Positions 9,540-18,194 of a stretch of 34,633 bases of DNA are shown here, piece after piece. This DNA comes from Oscillatoriales cyanobacterium (GTDB taxonomy: Bacteria; Cyanobacteriota; Cyanobacteriia; CACIAM-69d). A program made the position numbers and the translations under genes. A model generated the notes under the pieces. That model saw only the letters and a program-made list of their open reading frames with translations. It made no database searches and was not told the origin of the DNA. The DNA is taken from the NCBI GenBank assembly GCA_004292515.1, contig RDXB01000059.1, positions 1 through 34,633 on the forward strand, in the 5' to 3' direction. The first letter of the stretch is position 1; every line of letters begins with the position of its first letter.

Positions 9540-10187
9540 TTAGAGGGGGCCCGAGATCCCTTGTTTGCGGATCATCAGGAAGTGCATCAGCATAAACACC
9601 GCAATCATCCAGGGCAGCACGAAGGTGTGCAGGCTGTAGTAGCGGGTTAAGGTGCCTTGCCCAACGCTCTCGCCACCGCGCAGCAGTTCCACAATGGTCG
9701 AACCCACGACGGGGATTGCTTCAGGAACGCCGGACACGATCTTCACAGCCCAGTAGCCCACTTGGTCCCAGGGTAGGGAGTAGCCGGTCACGCCGAAGGA
9801 AACCGTCAGCACTGCCAGCACCACACCGGTCACCCAGGTCAGTTCGCGGGGCTTTTTGAAACCGCCGGTCAGGTACACGCGGAACACGTGCAGGATCATC
9901 ATCAGCACCATCATGCTGGCAGACCAGCGGTGGATGGAGCGGATCAGCCAGCCAAAGCTCACGTCGTTCATGAGGTATTGCACCGACGAGAACGCTTCTG
10001 CCACGGTGGGCTTGTAGTAGAAGGTCATGGCGAAGCCGGTAGCAAACTGGATCAGGAAGCAGACCAGCGTGACACCGCCAAGGCAGTAGAAGATGTTGAC
10101 GTGGGGCGGGACGTACTTGTCCGTCACGTCGTCGGCGAGTGCTTGGATTTCCAAACGCTCGTCGAACCATTCGTACAGTTTCGACAT
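9540..10187 (-). CDS. petB: Cytochrome b6
   Basis: Di-heme subunit of the cytochrome b6f complex, moving electrons between plastoquinol and the stromal side. From ATG at 10185-10187 the protein is 215 residues, the normal length. The four heme-ligand histidines are at 86, 100, 187 and 202, and the cysteine at 35 that covalently holds heme cn is present (NIFYCLGG). Four membrane helices are visible. An in-frame upstream ATG at 10271 would add 28 residues; these do not resemble the family ([15 protein letters not shown] is the expected start), so the shorter form is chosen. It is the first gene of petB-petD and is transcribed away from ctpA. Confidence 0.98.
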   Translation of the reverse strand: MSKLYEWFDERLEIQALADDVTDKYVPPHVNIFYCLGGVTLVCFLIQFATGFAMTFYYKPTVAEAFSSVQYLMNDVSFGWLIRSIHRWSASMMVLMMILHVFRVYLTGGFKKPRELTWVTGVVLAVLTVSFGVTGYSLPWDQVGYWAVKIVSGVPEAIPVVGSTIVELLRGGESVGQGTLTRYYSLHTFVLPWMIAVFMLMHFLMIRKQGISGPL

Positions 10188-10456
10188 AGGTGCGGAGTCC
10201 CTTGCTGGAAGATGAGGCTGAAACTTAAAAATGCGTGGCGCTTTTAAAAAATTTAACACACTGGAAATCACCCCAACCCGATACGGAGAACCGATCGAGC
10301 GGGTTTATTGACCAATTGTCTCTATTACGCGGGGAACAGCGTCCCTGATCTGCTGTGGGGATCGCCAACTTGTGCCCTGTGCTGGGGCGCAGAATCGCTT
10401 TGGTTCTCAAGGAACTGCTTGCCAGGAAACCCCTGACAGCGGTTAGGATCGACTGT

Positions 10457-11734
10457 ATGGTGAAGACTTTAATCAAAACCCCATTGAAAAAATCCCTGAG
10501 TATTGGCTTGTTGCTGAGTCTGTGGTCGCTCCTGCTGTGGTTGGGGGTGCCGACCGATCGCGTTTGGGCCATGACCCCGGAGCAGAAGCTGCTGAGTGAA
10601 GCTTGGCGAATTGTGAATCGAGCTTATATAGACGACACGTTCAACCATCAGAACTGGTGGTGGATTCGCGAAAAAGCCCTGAAGAAGCCCCTGCGCGATC
10701 GGGCGGAGACCTACAGCGCCATTCAGGAAATGTTGGCGGTGTTGGGTGATCCGTTCACGCGCTTTTTGTCGCCGGAGCAATATCGCAGTTTGCAGACCAA
10801 TACCTCGGGGGAACTGACGGGGGTGGGGCTGCAAATTGCCTTGGATGCCGATACGGGGGTGCTGACGGTGGTTGCGCCGCTGGCGGGATCGCCGGCTGAT
10901 CGCGCGGGAATTTTGCCCCAAGATCGGATCTTGGCGATCGATGGCGTACTGACGGCGGCCATGAGCTTGGATGAAGCCGCAGAACGGATGCGGGGGCCTT
11001 CGGGCAGTCAGGTGCGGTTGCAAATTCAGCGATCAAACGATGTGCCAGCGGAAGACTACGACCTAATTCGCGATCGAATTGCGATTAACCCCGTAGTAGC
11101 CGAGCTGCGTCGCGACCACGATCGCCAGATTGGTTACTTGCGCCTCAGTCAGTTCAATGGCAACGCTGCCACGGAAATGGCCGCCGCCATTCGCCAACTG
11201 TCGCGCCAAGGGGCTGAGGGATTTGTTTTGGATCTGCGAAATAATCCCGGCGGATTGCTGCAAGCGGGGATTGCGATCGCCCGCCAATGGATCGACAACG
11301 GCCCGATCGTCTATACCGTCAATCGCCAAGGGGTGTTCGACACCTTTGAAGCTACAGGGGCTGCCCTGACGCGAATGCCCTTGGTGGTGTTGGTGAATCG
11401 GGGAACCGCGAGTGCTAGTGAAATTCTGGCGGGGGCCCTGCAAGATAGTGGTCGCGCAAAGCTCGTGGGTGAACGGACGTTTGGGAAGGGGCTGATTCAA
11501 TCGCTGTTTGACCTGGCTGATGGTTCGGGTTTGGCCGTCACGATCGCCAAGTATGAAACGCCGCTGCATCGCGATATCAATCAAGCGGGAATTGAACCCG
11601 ATCGCCCTGTAGAAGGGCCGCCACCCCCGCCCATTGGAGATCGGTCGGCGGGCGATCGCCAAGACCCGCAATACGAGGCTGCCTTGCAAACCCTGGTCGC
11701 ACAGCTACCCTCAACCGTCGCAGCCCATCGTTAA
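10457..11734 (+). CDS. ctpA: Carboxyl-terminal processing protease CtpA (S41 family)
   Basis: Lumenal serine protease; CtpA removes the C-terminal extension of the D1 protein of photosystem II. From ATG 10457 the protein has 425 residues. It begins with a basic stretch and a hydrophobic signal segment (SIGLLLSLWSLLLWLGV) ending near VWA, for export to the lumen. A PDZ domain follows (GELTGVGLQI to LQIQRS), then the protease core with the Ser-Lys dyad: Ser319 in GTASASEI and Lys344 in GERTFGKG, 25 residues apart as in the family. A longer frame from ATG 10355 would put 34 residues before the signal peptide and is rejected. It is head to head with petB, an arrangement known in other cyanobacteria. 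A tail from about residue 398 is Pro-rich and variable. A terminator hairpin follows at 11871. Confidence 0.94.
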   Translation: MVKTLIKTPLKKSLSIGLLLSLWSLLLWLGVPTDRVWAMTPEQKLLSEAWRIVNRAYIDDTFNHQNWWWIREKALKKPLRDRAETYSAIQEMLAVLGDPFTRFLSPEQYRSLQTNTSGELTGVGLQIALDADTGVLTVVAPLAGSPADRAGILPQDRILAIDGVLTAAMSLDEAAERMRGPSGSQVRLQIQRSNDVPAEDYDLIRDRIAINPVVAELRRDHDRQIGYLRLSQFNGNAATEMAAAIRQLSRQGAEGFVLDLRNNPGGLLQAGIAIARQWIDNGPIVYTVNRQGVFDTFEATGAALTRMPLVVLVNRGTASASEILAGALQDSGRAKLVGERTFGKGLIQSLFDLADGSGLAVTIAKYETPLHRDINQAGIEPDRPVEGPPPPPIGDRSAGDRQDPQYEAALQTLVAQLPSTVAAHR

Positions 11735-11750
11735 AGATCAGCTCAAGTGC

Positions 11751-11820
11751 CAGATAGCGCCAGATAGCGCCAGATAGCGCCGAACAATGTCAAACAGTGC
11801 CAAACAGTGTCAGATCAGTT
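11751..11820. repeat. 10-bp-periodic repeat array downstream of ctpA
   Basis: Three perfect tandem copies of CAGATAGCGC (11751-11780) are followed, in the same 10-base phase, by CGAACAATGT, CAAACAGTGC, CAAACAGTGT and CAGATCAGTT. This makes seven related decamers in 70 bases, the last four diverged. It begins 16 bases after the ctpA stop and lies before the terminator, so it would be part of the ctpA 3' untranslated region. Confidence 0.8.
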
Positions 11821-11870
11821 CCACATGATTCACTCGAATCATCCACGGGAACCTGCTGAACGCGATGCTC

Positions 11871-11906
11871 ACGCACATCCACCCTTGGGAGTTGTGCGTT
11901 TTTTTT
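11871..11906 (+). terminator. Rho-independent terminator of ctpA
   Basis: ACGCACA (11871-11877) pairs with TGTGCGT (11893-11899), and the stem runs straight into a run of T residues to 11906. It is 136 bases downstream of the ctpA stop codon. Confidence 0.75.
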
Positions 11907-11967
11907 GGGGACTCTTGCTGCTGGACTCTTGCTGTCGGGTTCTGGGTTCTAAGTCCTGATCAAGACC

Positions 11968-12357
11968 CTAAGTCAATGTGGCAGGGCAGTAGCCCAGACC
12001 GGCAATAAACTGCTTGCAAAATTCCTCAATTTCGCCGGAATCGGGGCGACCATGGGAAATCACAGCAACCTGATGTCGCTCCATGACTGAAATGGGCGAT
12101 TGACCCAGTTCCAAGCTCCACAGCACCACTTTGAGTTGCGGTGATGGCAGGTAGGGTGTGCCCAGCTCCAGCAAAAAGGCTTGCAAATCCAGATGAGATT
12201 TGGAGATGAGGGGTGAGAGCAGCTTGAGACGTAACACCCAACCGTCCAGTTGGTGAACGACTGTGACGAACTGCACGGAGGAGCGCCAGGCAAAGCTCAA
12301 TCGTTCGATCGCACGGAGCGTCAGACTAGCATTGGCGAAGCGATAGAGATATTCCAT
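11968..12357 (-). CDS. Hypothetical protein
   Basis: A 129-residue frame from ATG 12355-12357; an upstream TTG at 12378 would add seven residues. I do not recognise a family. The sequence looks like a folded soluble alpha/beta protein: MEYLYRFANASLTLRAIERL at the N-terminus, alternating hydrophobic strands (SVQFVTVVHQLDGWVLRLKL), and a C-terminal part ending EIEEFCKQFIAGLGYCP with two cysteines. No signal peptide or membrane segment. It is transcribed divergently from queA with about 110 bases between them, and convergently with ctpA. Its amino-acid composition and lack of stops over the length support a real gene, but there is no functional clue. Confidence 0.65.
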   Translation of the reverse strand: MEYLYRFANASLTLRAIERLSFAWRSSVQFVTVVHQLDGWVLRLKLLSPLISKSHLDLQAFLLELGTPYLPSPQLKVVLWSLELGQSPISVMERHQVAVISHGRPDSGEIEEFCKQFIAGLGYCPATLT

Positions 12358-12468
12358 AGCCCGAGCTTGGATCTCCAAGCGATCGATACACTTAATATTC
12401 TCTCAAGATTTACGTTTCTTGACTTAGAATCTTAAGCGATTCTTACAAAAATTGACCCTTCCCTGTTT

Positions 12469-13638
12469 ATGGGGTACACCGACGGCCTAGACCGGTCGCT
12501 TGACAGCTATCACTACGACCTACCGGATGATCGCATCGCTCAAAATCCCAGAGAGCCGAGAGATCGATCTCGCCTGCTCGTCGCGCCCTCGCCAGATGAC
12601 GTTTTGCACCGTCAGTTTTGCGACTTGCCGGAGCTGCTCAAGCCTGGTGACCTGCTGATTCTGAATGATTCATCGGTGATTCCAGCGCGCCTGCGAGGAC
12701 GCAAAACCAGTGGCTCGGCGGTTGAAGCACTGCTGCTTGAGGCCCGATCGCCCGACACCTGGCTGGCCCTGGTGCGGCCGGGTAAACGCCTCTTGGTTGG
12801 AACCCAGATTGAATTTTTTCCCACCACCGATCATTTACCGGACTCCCCCGCAAGCGATCTGAACTTACCGCTTGACTGGCGATTAACGGCGGAGGTGCTA
12901 GCGGTTGACCATGCCACGGGTGGACGATTGTTGCGGTTTAATCTGCCGCCGGGTGTGCCATCGCTGATTCCGCTACTCGATCGCTGGGGCACCATGCCCT
13001 TGCCGCCCTACATCACGGATTCCCAAGCCTCACCCGATCGCTACCAAACCGTCTATGCCCGCGATCCCGGTTCCGCCGCTGCCCCCACGGCGGGTCTACA
13101 CTTCACCCCAGACCTGCTGGAGCGTCTGGCCCAAGCTGGCATTGGTCGTGCTTTTGTGACATTGCACGTGGGCGTGGGTACTTTTCGACCCGTGGCCACC
13201 CAGGACATCACAGCCCACCAAATGCATGAGGAATGGGCATTTCTATCCACGGAAACCGCTGAAAAAATCCGCGCCACTCGGGCAGCCGGAGGGCGGGTGA
13301 TTGCGGTGGGAACAACGGCAGTTCGGACGCTGGAGTCGGCGGCCCGCCACAGTTCATCGGGGATGATCGACACCTTCTGCGGCAAAACCAATCTGTTCAT
13401 TTATCCCGGCTATGAGTGGCAAGTGGTTGACGGGATGATCACAAACTTTCACCTACCCCGATCGAGTCTAATGATGTTGGTGGCCGCCTTTCTGGGGCGA
13501 TCGCGACTCCTGGATCTCTACCAAGTGGCCCTAGATGCTCCGGCTGCCCCCTACGGCGATCGCTACCGGTTTTATTCCTTCGGAGATGCCATGCTGTTAC
13601 TACCGGGAGCCTGTGTTGGTTCCCGTCGCGATCGCTAG
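12469..13638 (+). CDS. queA: S-adenosylmethionine:tRNA ribosyltransferase-isomerase
   Basis: QueA transfers and isomerises the ribosyl part of SAM onto preQ1 at the wobble base of GUN-type tRNAs, forming epoxyqueuosine. The 389 residues include typical QueA segments: YDLPDDRIAQNPREPRDRSRLL near the N-terminus, NDSSVIPARLRGRK, EALLLE, the central GSAAAPTAGLHFTPDLLERL, HVGVGTFRPV, and the C-terminal TNFHLPRSSLMMLVAAFLG and YGDRYRFYSFGDAMLL. No frame break. Start is ATG 12469. Upstream is AT-rich and shared with the divergent gene at 12357. The last ~12 residues are basic and variable. Confidence 0.96.
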   Translation: MGYTDGLDRSLDSYHYDLPDDRIAQNPREPRDRSRLLVAPSPDDVLHRQFCDLPELLKPGDLLILNDSSVIPARLRGRKTSGSAVEALLLEARSPDTWLALVRPGKRLLVGTQIEFFPTTDHLPDSPASDLNLPLDWRLTAEVLAVDHATGGRLLRFNLPPGVPSLIPLLDRWGTMPLPPYITDSQASPDRYQTVYARDPGSAAAPTAGLHFTPDLLERLAQAGIGRAFVTLHVGVGTFRPVATQDITAHQMHEEWAFLSTETAEKIRATRAAGGRVIAVGTTAVRTLESAARHSSSGMIDTFCGKTNLFIYPGYEWQVVDGMITNFHLPRSSLMMLVAAFLGRSRLLDLYQVALDAPAAPYGDRYRFYSFGDAMLLLPGACVGSRRDR

Positions 13639-14035
13639 CAACATCCCCAAGCCGCTTCACCCCACCCAGCGCCCTGCTGAGGGGCGATCGCCATCCCTGA
13701 GGCCGCCCTCAGACTGATGAATTGGGTTACCGTTCGCTGGTCAGCCCCCTCCCGAGTCATCACGCAATTGCGGTTCTTCGTTTCAGTTCCATCAGGATCG
13801 CAGCCTCACTGTCGTGGACATGGCTTTTAGGGTCAATTGAAGGGTCAGGGTCAACGAACTGATTCCTTTGCCGGCGGCCCTTGTCACGAACTTCCCAAGT
13901 TCATGCCCTGACTGCCATTAGAGTGTTGACTCCCTGATTTGGATCAGGGCGATCGCCCCCCATCCGCCTCACAACCGCATCACAATGCCAATGCTATCCA
14001 TCCGCACACCACGTGCTATCAACCATCCCAACCCT

Positions 14036-14066
14036 TTGACTAGACGGGTTGTACAAAACGTAATAG
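14036..14066 (+). promoter_or_regulatory. Candidate promoter of the mreB cluster
   Basis: TTGACT at 14036-14041 is followed, after 19 bases, by TAATAG at 14061-14066 (or CGTAAT after 17). Spacing is not ideal, so the exact -10 is uncertain. The position, about 80 bases before the mreB GTG, suits a sigma-70 type promoter. Confidence 0.4.
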
Positions 14067-14076
14067 AATCCACCTC

Positions 14077-14095
14077 GACTGTTCCTAGGACAGTC
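14077..14095. promoter_or_regulatory. Inverted repeat in the mreB leader
   Basis: GACTGT and ACAGTC (six pairs) flank TCCTAGG, giving a near-palindrome just downstream of the predicted -10. It could be an operator or a leader hairpin; nothing in the window identifies a binding protein. Confidence 0.45.
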
Positions 14096-14143
14096 ATTTC
14101 CGGTGGAGCAACTTCAGTTCCTAACCTTGTGGGGGCTTAAAAC

Positions 14144-15184
14144 GTGGGTTTTTTTAACCGCTTCTCCTTGTCTCGAGATATGGGGATCGACCTTGGAACG
14201 GCCAACACCCTGGTGTACGTGTCCGGCAAGGGCATCGTGCTTCAGGAACCGTCCGTCGTGGCGATTGACCAAGACAAGCGAGTCCCCCTAGCTGTTGGCG
14301 AAGATGCCAAAAAAATGCTGGGACGGACTCCCGGCAACGTGATGGCCCTGCGCCCCTTGCGCGATGGAGTCATTGCCGATTTCGATACGGCCGAGTTGAT
14401 GCTCAAGCACTTCATTCGTCGCGTCAACGAAGGCAAAACCCTAGTACCGCCTCGGATTGTGATCGGTATTCCGAGTGGTGTAACCGGTGTGGAGCGCCGC
14501 GCCGTTATGGAGGCAGCTCACCAGGCTGGTGCGCGCGATGTCTATCTCATCGACGAACCGGTAGCCGCTGCGATCGGGGCTGGCCTGCCCGTGGCAGAAC
14601 CGACCGGCAACATGATCGTTGATATTGGGGGCGGCACCACCGAGGTTGCTGTGCTCAGTTTGCAGGGTACTGTACTCAGTGAATCGGTTCGGGTGGCGGG
14701 TGATGAGCTGAGTGAGTCGATCACCCAGTACATGAAAAAAGTCCACAATCTGGTGATTGGGGAGCGCACCGCTGAGGAAGTCAAGATCCAAATCGGTTCT
14801 GCCTACCCCAGCAATGAGGATGATGCTGTGATGGAGGTGCGTGGTTTGCACCTGCTCTCCGGCTTGCCCTGCACCGTAGCCGTCAAGCAGGGTGAAGTGC
14901 GCGAAAGCATGTCTGAACCGCTGTCGGTGATTGTAGAAGCCGTGAAGCGCACCCTAGAGCGCACGCCCCCTGAGCTGGCTTCTGACATCATCGATCGCGG
15001 AATTATGCTGGCCGGCGGTGGGGCCCTCCTCAAGGGTTTAGACACACTGATCAGTCATGAAACGGGCATTGTTGTTCATGTGGCTCCAGATCCCTTGAGC
15101 TGTGTTGTTTTGGGAACGGGTCGGGTGCTTGAAAACTTCAAGCAACTGGAGCGGGTCTTCAGCGGCAGTTCTCGTAATCTGTAA
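14144..15184 (+). CDS. mreB: Rod shape-determining protein MreB
   Basis: Bacterial actin that guides lateral wall synthesis on the inner face of the cytoplasmic membrane. The 346 residues carry the actin-fold ATPase motifs: phosphate 1 GIDLGTANTLVYV near the N-terminus, phosphate 2 DIGGGTTEVAVLS near residue 165, and the adenosine motif LAGGGALLKGLD near 290. The amphipathic N-terminus (GFFNRFSLSRD) suits membrane contact. The start is GTG at 14144, preceded by GGGGG at a suitable distance; the next in-frame ATG would cut into the conserved GIDLGT strand, so GTG is chosen. First gene of mreB-mreC-mreD; a 315-base gap follows before mreC. Confidence 0.98.
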   Translation: MGFFNRFSLSRDMGIDLGTANTLVYVSGKGIVLQEPSVVAIDQDKRVPLAVGEDAKKMLGRTPGNVMALRPLRDGVIADFDTAELMLKHFIRRVNEGKTLVPPRIVIGIPSGVTGVERRAVMEAAHQAGARDVYLIDEPVAAAIGAGLPVAEPTGNMIVDIGGGTTEVAVLSLQGTVLSESVRVAGDELSESITQYMKKVHNLVIGERTAEEVKIQIGSAYPSNEDDAVMEVRGLHLLSGLPCTVAVKQGEVRESMSEPLSVIVEAVKRTLERTPPELASDIIDRGIMLAGGGALLKGLDTLISHETGIVVHVAPDPLSCVVLGTGRVLENFKQLERVFSGSSRNL

Positions 15185-15499
15185 CGTTGTTGCGAGTCAG
15201 CCATAAGCAGTTTTTGGTGTGTCCAATCGCCACAATGGCTGACGGCTTCGATCGTCTTAGGCGATCAAACACTAGGCAGCGGGGCTGGTAGCTGCCTGAA
15301 TTGTCAATTTCGTTGAGGGCATAGGATGGCCGAGCTGTCTTCCCAAGGGAAGAGTAGGCCGCCAGTGCTATCAGCGAGATTGGACTGTTCACATCTACCG
15401 AACCCACAACCAACACACTCCAAGCGCGTCTTGTTCAAGGGCGATCGCATCGAGGGGTGATTTTGAGACTTATTTCTTAAGAACGGAGCGATCGTCGTC
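15185..15499. other. Spacer between mreB and mreC with a hairpin
   Basis: A long gap for an mre cluster. AGGCAGC (15274-15280) pairs with GCTGCCT (15291-15297) around ten bases, with no T run after it, so it may be an RNA-processing or attenuation element or have no role. No gene is seen. A second promoter for mreC may lie here, but none is clear. Confidence 0.4.
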
Positions 15500-16342
15500 G
15501 TGTATGACATTCGCCGCTGGTGGGGGCGGAACTGGTTACGGGCAGTGCTGGCCGTGGTGGCACTGGGTCTAGCATTGGGTGTCCGTCAGGGACAAGCGGG
15601 ATTCCTCATGGAAGCGTACCGGGCGTTGACGCTCCCTCTGCACTTGGGTGCACCCACTCAGAATGACTTGGCCGATGCCCGGGTACGGGAACTGCAGCAG
15701 CGGGTTGAGGAGCTAGAAAGTCGCAACTCGCAACTCCAGAATTTGTTGAGCTATCGCAAAACTTTGCCAGCCGCTGGGATTGTTGCGCCCGCAATTGGCC
15801 GCAGTGCGGATCGCTGGTGGCAGCAAATCACCCTGGGGCGGGGCAGTAATGATGGCATTCAGCAGGGGGCGATTGTCATGGCCCCGGGGGGAGTGGTAGG
15901 CCGCGTCACGGTGGTGACTCCCCATACTAGTCGAGTGTTGCTGGTTAGTGATCCAGGCAGCCGGATTGGTGTATCGGTCGCTCGATCGCGCTTTATGGGC
16001 TACCTGCGCGGCAAGAGCGATCGCACGGCCGTCGTTGAGTTTTTTGACAAGTTGCCGGATGTGAAACCCGGTGATGCGATCGTTACTTCAGCCTATAGTC
16101 AGTTTTTCCCGGCCGGGTTGCCCATTGGGCGTGTGGTGGCGATCGACACCAAACGAGCCTTGGCTCCCGAAGCGACTATCGAGCTTTCAGCGCCCCTCAG
16201 CACGCTGGAATGGGTCGTCACGCTGCCCCACGATCTGGAACTGTTCCGCAAGTTTAAGGACGAGTTACCCACGGACAGTGCCCCCACCGCCAACCCGGCA
16301 GCCCCCGCTCAACCCACTCCTCGCCAACCAGCTCGTCCTTAA
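15500..16342 (+). CDS. mreC: Rod shape-determining protein MreC
   Basis: Membrane-anchored periplasmic partner of MreB and MreD in the elongasome. The 280 residues show a basic N-terminus (YDIRRWWGRNWLRAVL), one membrane helix at about 13-32, a coiled coil at about 55-85 (VRELQQRVEELESRNSQLQN) and the two-barrel MreC core (GRGSNDGIQQGAIVMAPGGV, GRVTVVTPHTSRVLLVSDPG, DKLPDVKPGDAIVTSAYS, FPAGLPIGRV). The C-terminal ~25 residues are Pro/Ala-rich. The start is GTG at 15500; no closer ATG preserves the membrane helix. Confidence 0.95.
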   Translation: MYDIRRWWGRNWLRAVLAVVALGLALGVRQGQAGFLMEAYRALTLPLHLGAPTQNDLADARVRELQQRVEELESRNSQLQNLLSYRKTLPAAGIVAPAIGRSADRWWQQITLGRGSNDGIQQGAIVMAPGGVVGRVTVVTPHTSRVLLVSDPGSRIGVSVARSRFMGYLRGKSDRTAVVEFFDKLPDVKPGDAIVTSAYSQFFPAGLPIGRVVAIDTKRALAPEATIELSAPLSTLEWVVTLPHDLELFRKFKDELPTDSAPTANPAAPAQPTPRQPARP

Positions 16343-16420
16343 CGGGCTTCGGTCTCTTTTGCTTGGTCGCCCTTAGGCGGTTGCTATTGTTGCTCGATCG
16401 GCTCTGCCGCAGTCAGCCCC

Positions 16421-16996
16421 TTGAACGGATTGAACACCAAAAATCACCTGCGCGATGCCCTCGATCGCTACCCTCTGCTGGCTCAGATTGCGATCAATGC
16501 TGCCGTTTCCACTGGCTCGCTGCTGCTCTGTACAGCCCTTACGCCACTTCGGTTGCCAGGCTTAGAACTGCTGGGGGTTGGTGTCGATTGGCCGCTGATT
16601 TGGGTGGTGAGCTGGAGTGTGGGTCGCCTGTGGTGGGTGGCGGCTACCGGCGGTACAGTGGCGGGTCTGCTGCAAGATGGGATGACGGGACTGACCCCGA
16701 GCCATGCCTGGGGGCTAGCCCTGGTGGGCTTTTTGGCGGCGCGCTTACATCCGCGATCGGGTGAGACGGCCTGGGTGATGATGGCCCTGACCACCTTTGT
16801 GCTGGTTGCGGTCTCGGAAACCGTCATGGCAGCACAGTTTGCCTATCTATACGGTCGCGATGCAAGTGATGTTTGGACACTCCACCAGCGGGTAACGCTC
16901 TGTTCAGCAATTCTCAGCAGTCTGTGGTCGCCGATCGTCTCGTTGCCCCTGTCTCGGTGGTGGCGAATGATGGAGTCTCTGGGCAATCGCCCCTAG
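16421..16996 (+). CDS. mreD: Rod shape-determining protein MreD
   Basis: Small integral-membrane member of the elongasome. The 191 residues hold several hydrophobic helices (for example AINAAVSTGSLLLCTAL, WPLIWVVSWSVGRLWWVA, WGLALVGFLAARL, WVMMALTTFVLVAVSETVMA). The GLLQDGMTG...HAWGLALVGFLA segment fits MreD of cyanobacteria. Assignment rests mainly on this and on position, 78 bases after mreC. The start used is TTG at 16421, which gives a polar lead before the first helix; no ATG is available before helix one, so the exact start is uncertain. Confidence 0.85.
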   Translation: MNGLNTKNHLRDALDRYPLLAQIAINAAVSTGSLLLCTALTPLRLPGLELLGVGVDWPLIWVVSWSVGRLWWVAATGGTVAGLLQDGMTGLTPSHAWGLALVGFLAARLHPRSGETAWVMMALTTFVLVAVSETVMAAQFAYLYGRDASDVWTLHQRVTLCSAILSSLWSPIVSLPLSRWWRMMESLGNRP

Positions 16997-17074
16997 GCTC
17001 GGGTTCAGGGCGATGCCCCGAAGAATTGCCCCTAGAATTGAGACTGCCCCATCCAACGTCAGTGACCCCGATCT

Positions 17075-18016
17075 GTGTTTATTAGCGTCGTGATTCCGAC
17101 CTACAATCGGTTGCCCATCTTGCAAAAATGCCTGCGGGCGATGGAGCAACAGCAATGGAGTCCCCTCAGCCCCATTGATGATTACGAAATCGTGGTGGTG
17201 GATGACGGCTCAACGGATGGCACGCTGGACTGGCTGGCCGCCGAAGCCGATCGCCTGCCCCACGTCCGCACAATCGAGCAAAACCATCGCGGGCCAGCGG
17301 CCGCGCGCAACCTGGGTTTAGCGGCATCGCGCGGCGACACGATTGTTTTCATTGATAGCGATCTGGTGGTACTCGCAGATTTTTTGGATTGCCATGCCCG
17401 ATCGCTCAAGGCAGCCCAAACCCAAGCGGGGAATGATGCCTTTTTCACCTATGGGCGCGTGGTGAATACTTGCAACTTTGAGCAACCCACGATCGAACCC
17501 TTCAAAATTACGGATCTATCGCGGGCATTCTTTGCCACGGGCAATGTAGCGATCGCCAAGCACTGGCTCGATCGCGCCGGGGCCTTTGATGAACGCTTCA
17601 CGCTCTACGGCTGGGAAGATTTGGAATTGGGCGTGCGTCTCAAGCAACTGGGAGTAAAGCTAGTGCCCTGCCCCGCAGCCGTTGGCTATCACTGGCATCC
17701 CCCCTTCAGCCTAGAAGAAATTCCGGGTCTCATCCGTCGGGAATTGGAGCGCGGCCGGATGGGCATTGAGTTTTATCGCAAGCACCCCACCTGGAATGTG
17801 CGCCTCATGATCCAGATGACCTGGCTGCATGTGGCCCTGTGGGGGCTGCTGTCGTTGGGTGGGCGACTGAATGAGCGCACTTTGCGCCCGTTGCTGCAAT
17901 GGTTGATCGATCGCAACCGACCGCAGTTAGCCCTAGAACTAGCGCGGGTATTTTTGAATTGGTATAACGTCCAAGCCGTGTATCAGGCGCGATCAGCAAC
18001 CCCTACTGCTGAATAG
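17075..18016 (+). CDS. Family 2 glycosyltransferase
   Basis: Transfers a sugar from an activated donor onto an unknown acceptor. The GT-A fold starts at once: FISVVIPTYNRLPILQKCL, then EIVVVDDGSTDGTLDWL, the GPAAARNLGLAASRGDTIVF strand and the metal-binding IDSD. Further on are TGNVAIAKHWLDRAGAFDE and GWEDLELGVRLKQLG, with the acidic pair expected in the active site. The C-terminal ~80 residues include a hydrophobic patch (MIQMTWLHVALWGLLSLGG) that may contact the membrane. The start is GTG at 17075. It follows mreD by 78 bases on the same strand and could be co-transcribed, but whether it acts in wall or surface polysaccharide synthesis is inference only. Confidence 0.88.
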   Translation: MFISVVIPTYNRLPILQKCLRAMEQQQWSPLSPIDDYEIVVVDDGSTDGTLDWLAAEADRLPHVRTIEQNHRGPAAARNLGLAASRGDTIVFIDSDLVVLADFLDCHARSLKAAQTQAGNDAFFTYGRVVNTCNFEQPTIEPFKITDLSRAFFATGNVAIAKHWLDRAGAFDERFTLYGWEDLELGVRLKQLGVKLVPCPAAVGYHWHPPFSLEEIPGLIRRELERGRMGIEFYRKHPTWNVRLMIQMTWLHVALWGLLSLGGRLNERTLRPLLQWLIDRNRPQLALELARVFLNWYNVQAVYQARSATPTAE

Positions 18017-18194
18017 GCCATCACCATTGGCTTGAGGTTAGTTCAGGATTTCAGGCTCAAGGTTACCCGCCGGATTGGGTGATCCTGATGGAGCCATCTT
18101 GATTCCTCAGTGAGTCCCTGGCCCGATCGCTGCTGGGAAGACCAGAGCGATCGAACTACCCGTCCATGGTGACCCCTTTCACCGCGTCTGCAAC

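Larger units (their letters stand above)
13639..14143. other. Intergenic region upstream of mreB
   Basis: About 500 bases without a gene I can support. A short hairpin (CCCTGAT, loop TTGG, ATCAGGG) lies at 13932-13949. The 3' part holds the probable mreB promoter (14036-14066) and an inverted repeat in the predicted leader (14077-14095). The queA transcript should end in the first part, but no strong terminator is visible. Confidence 0.5.
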
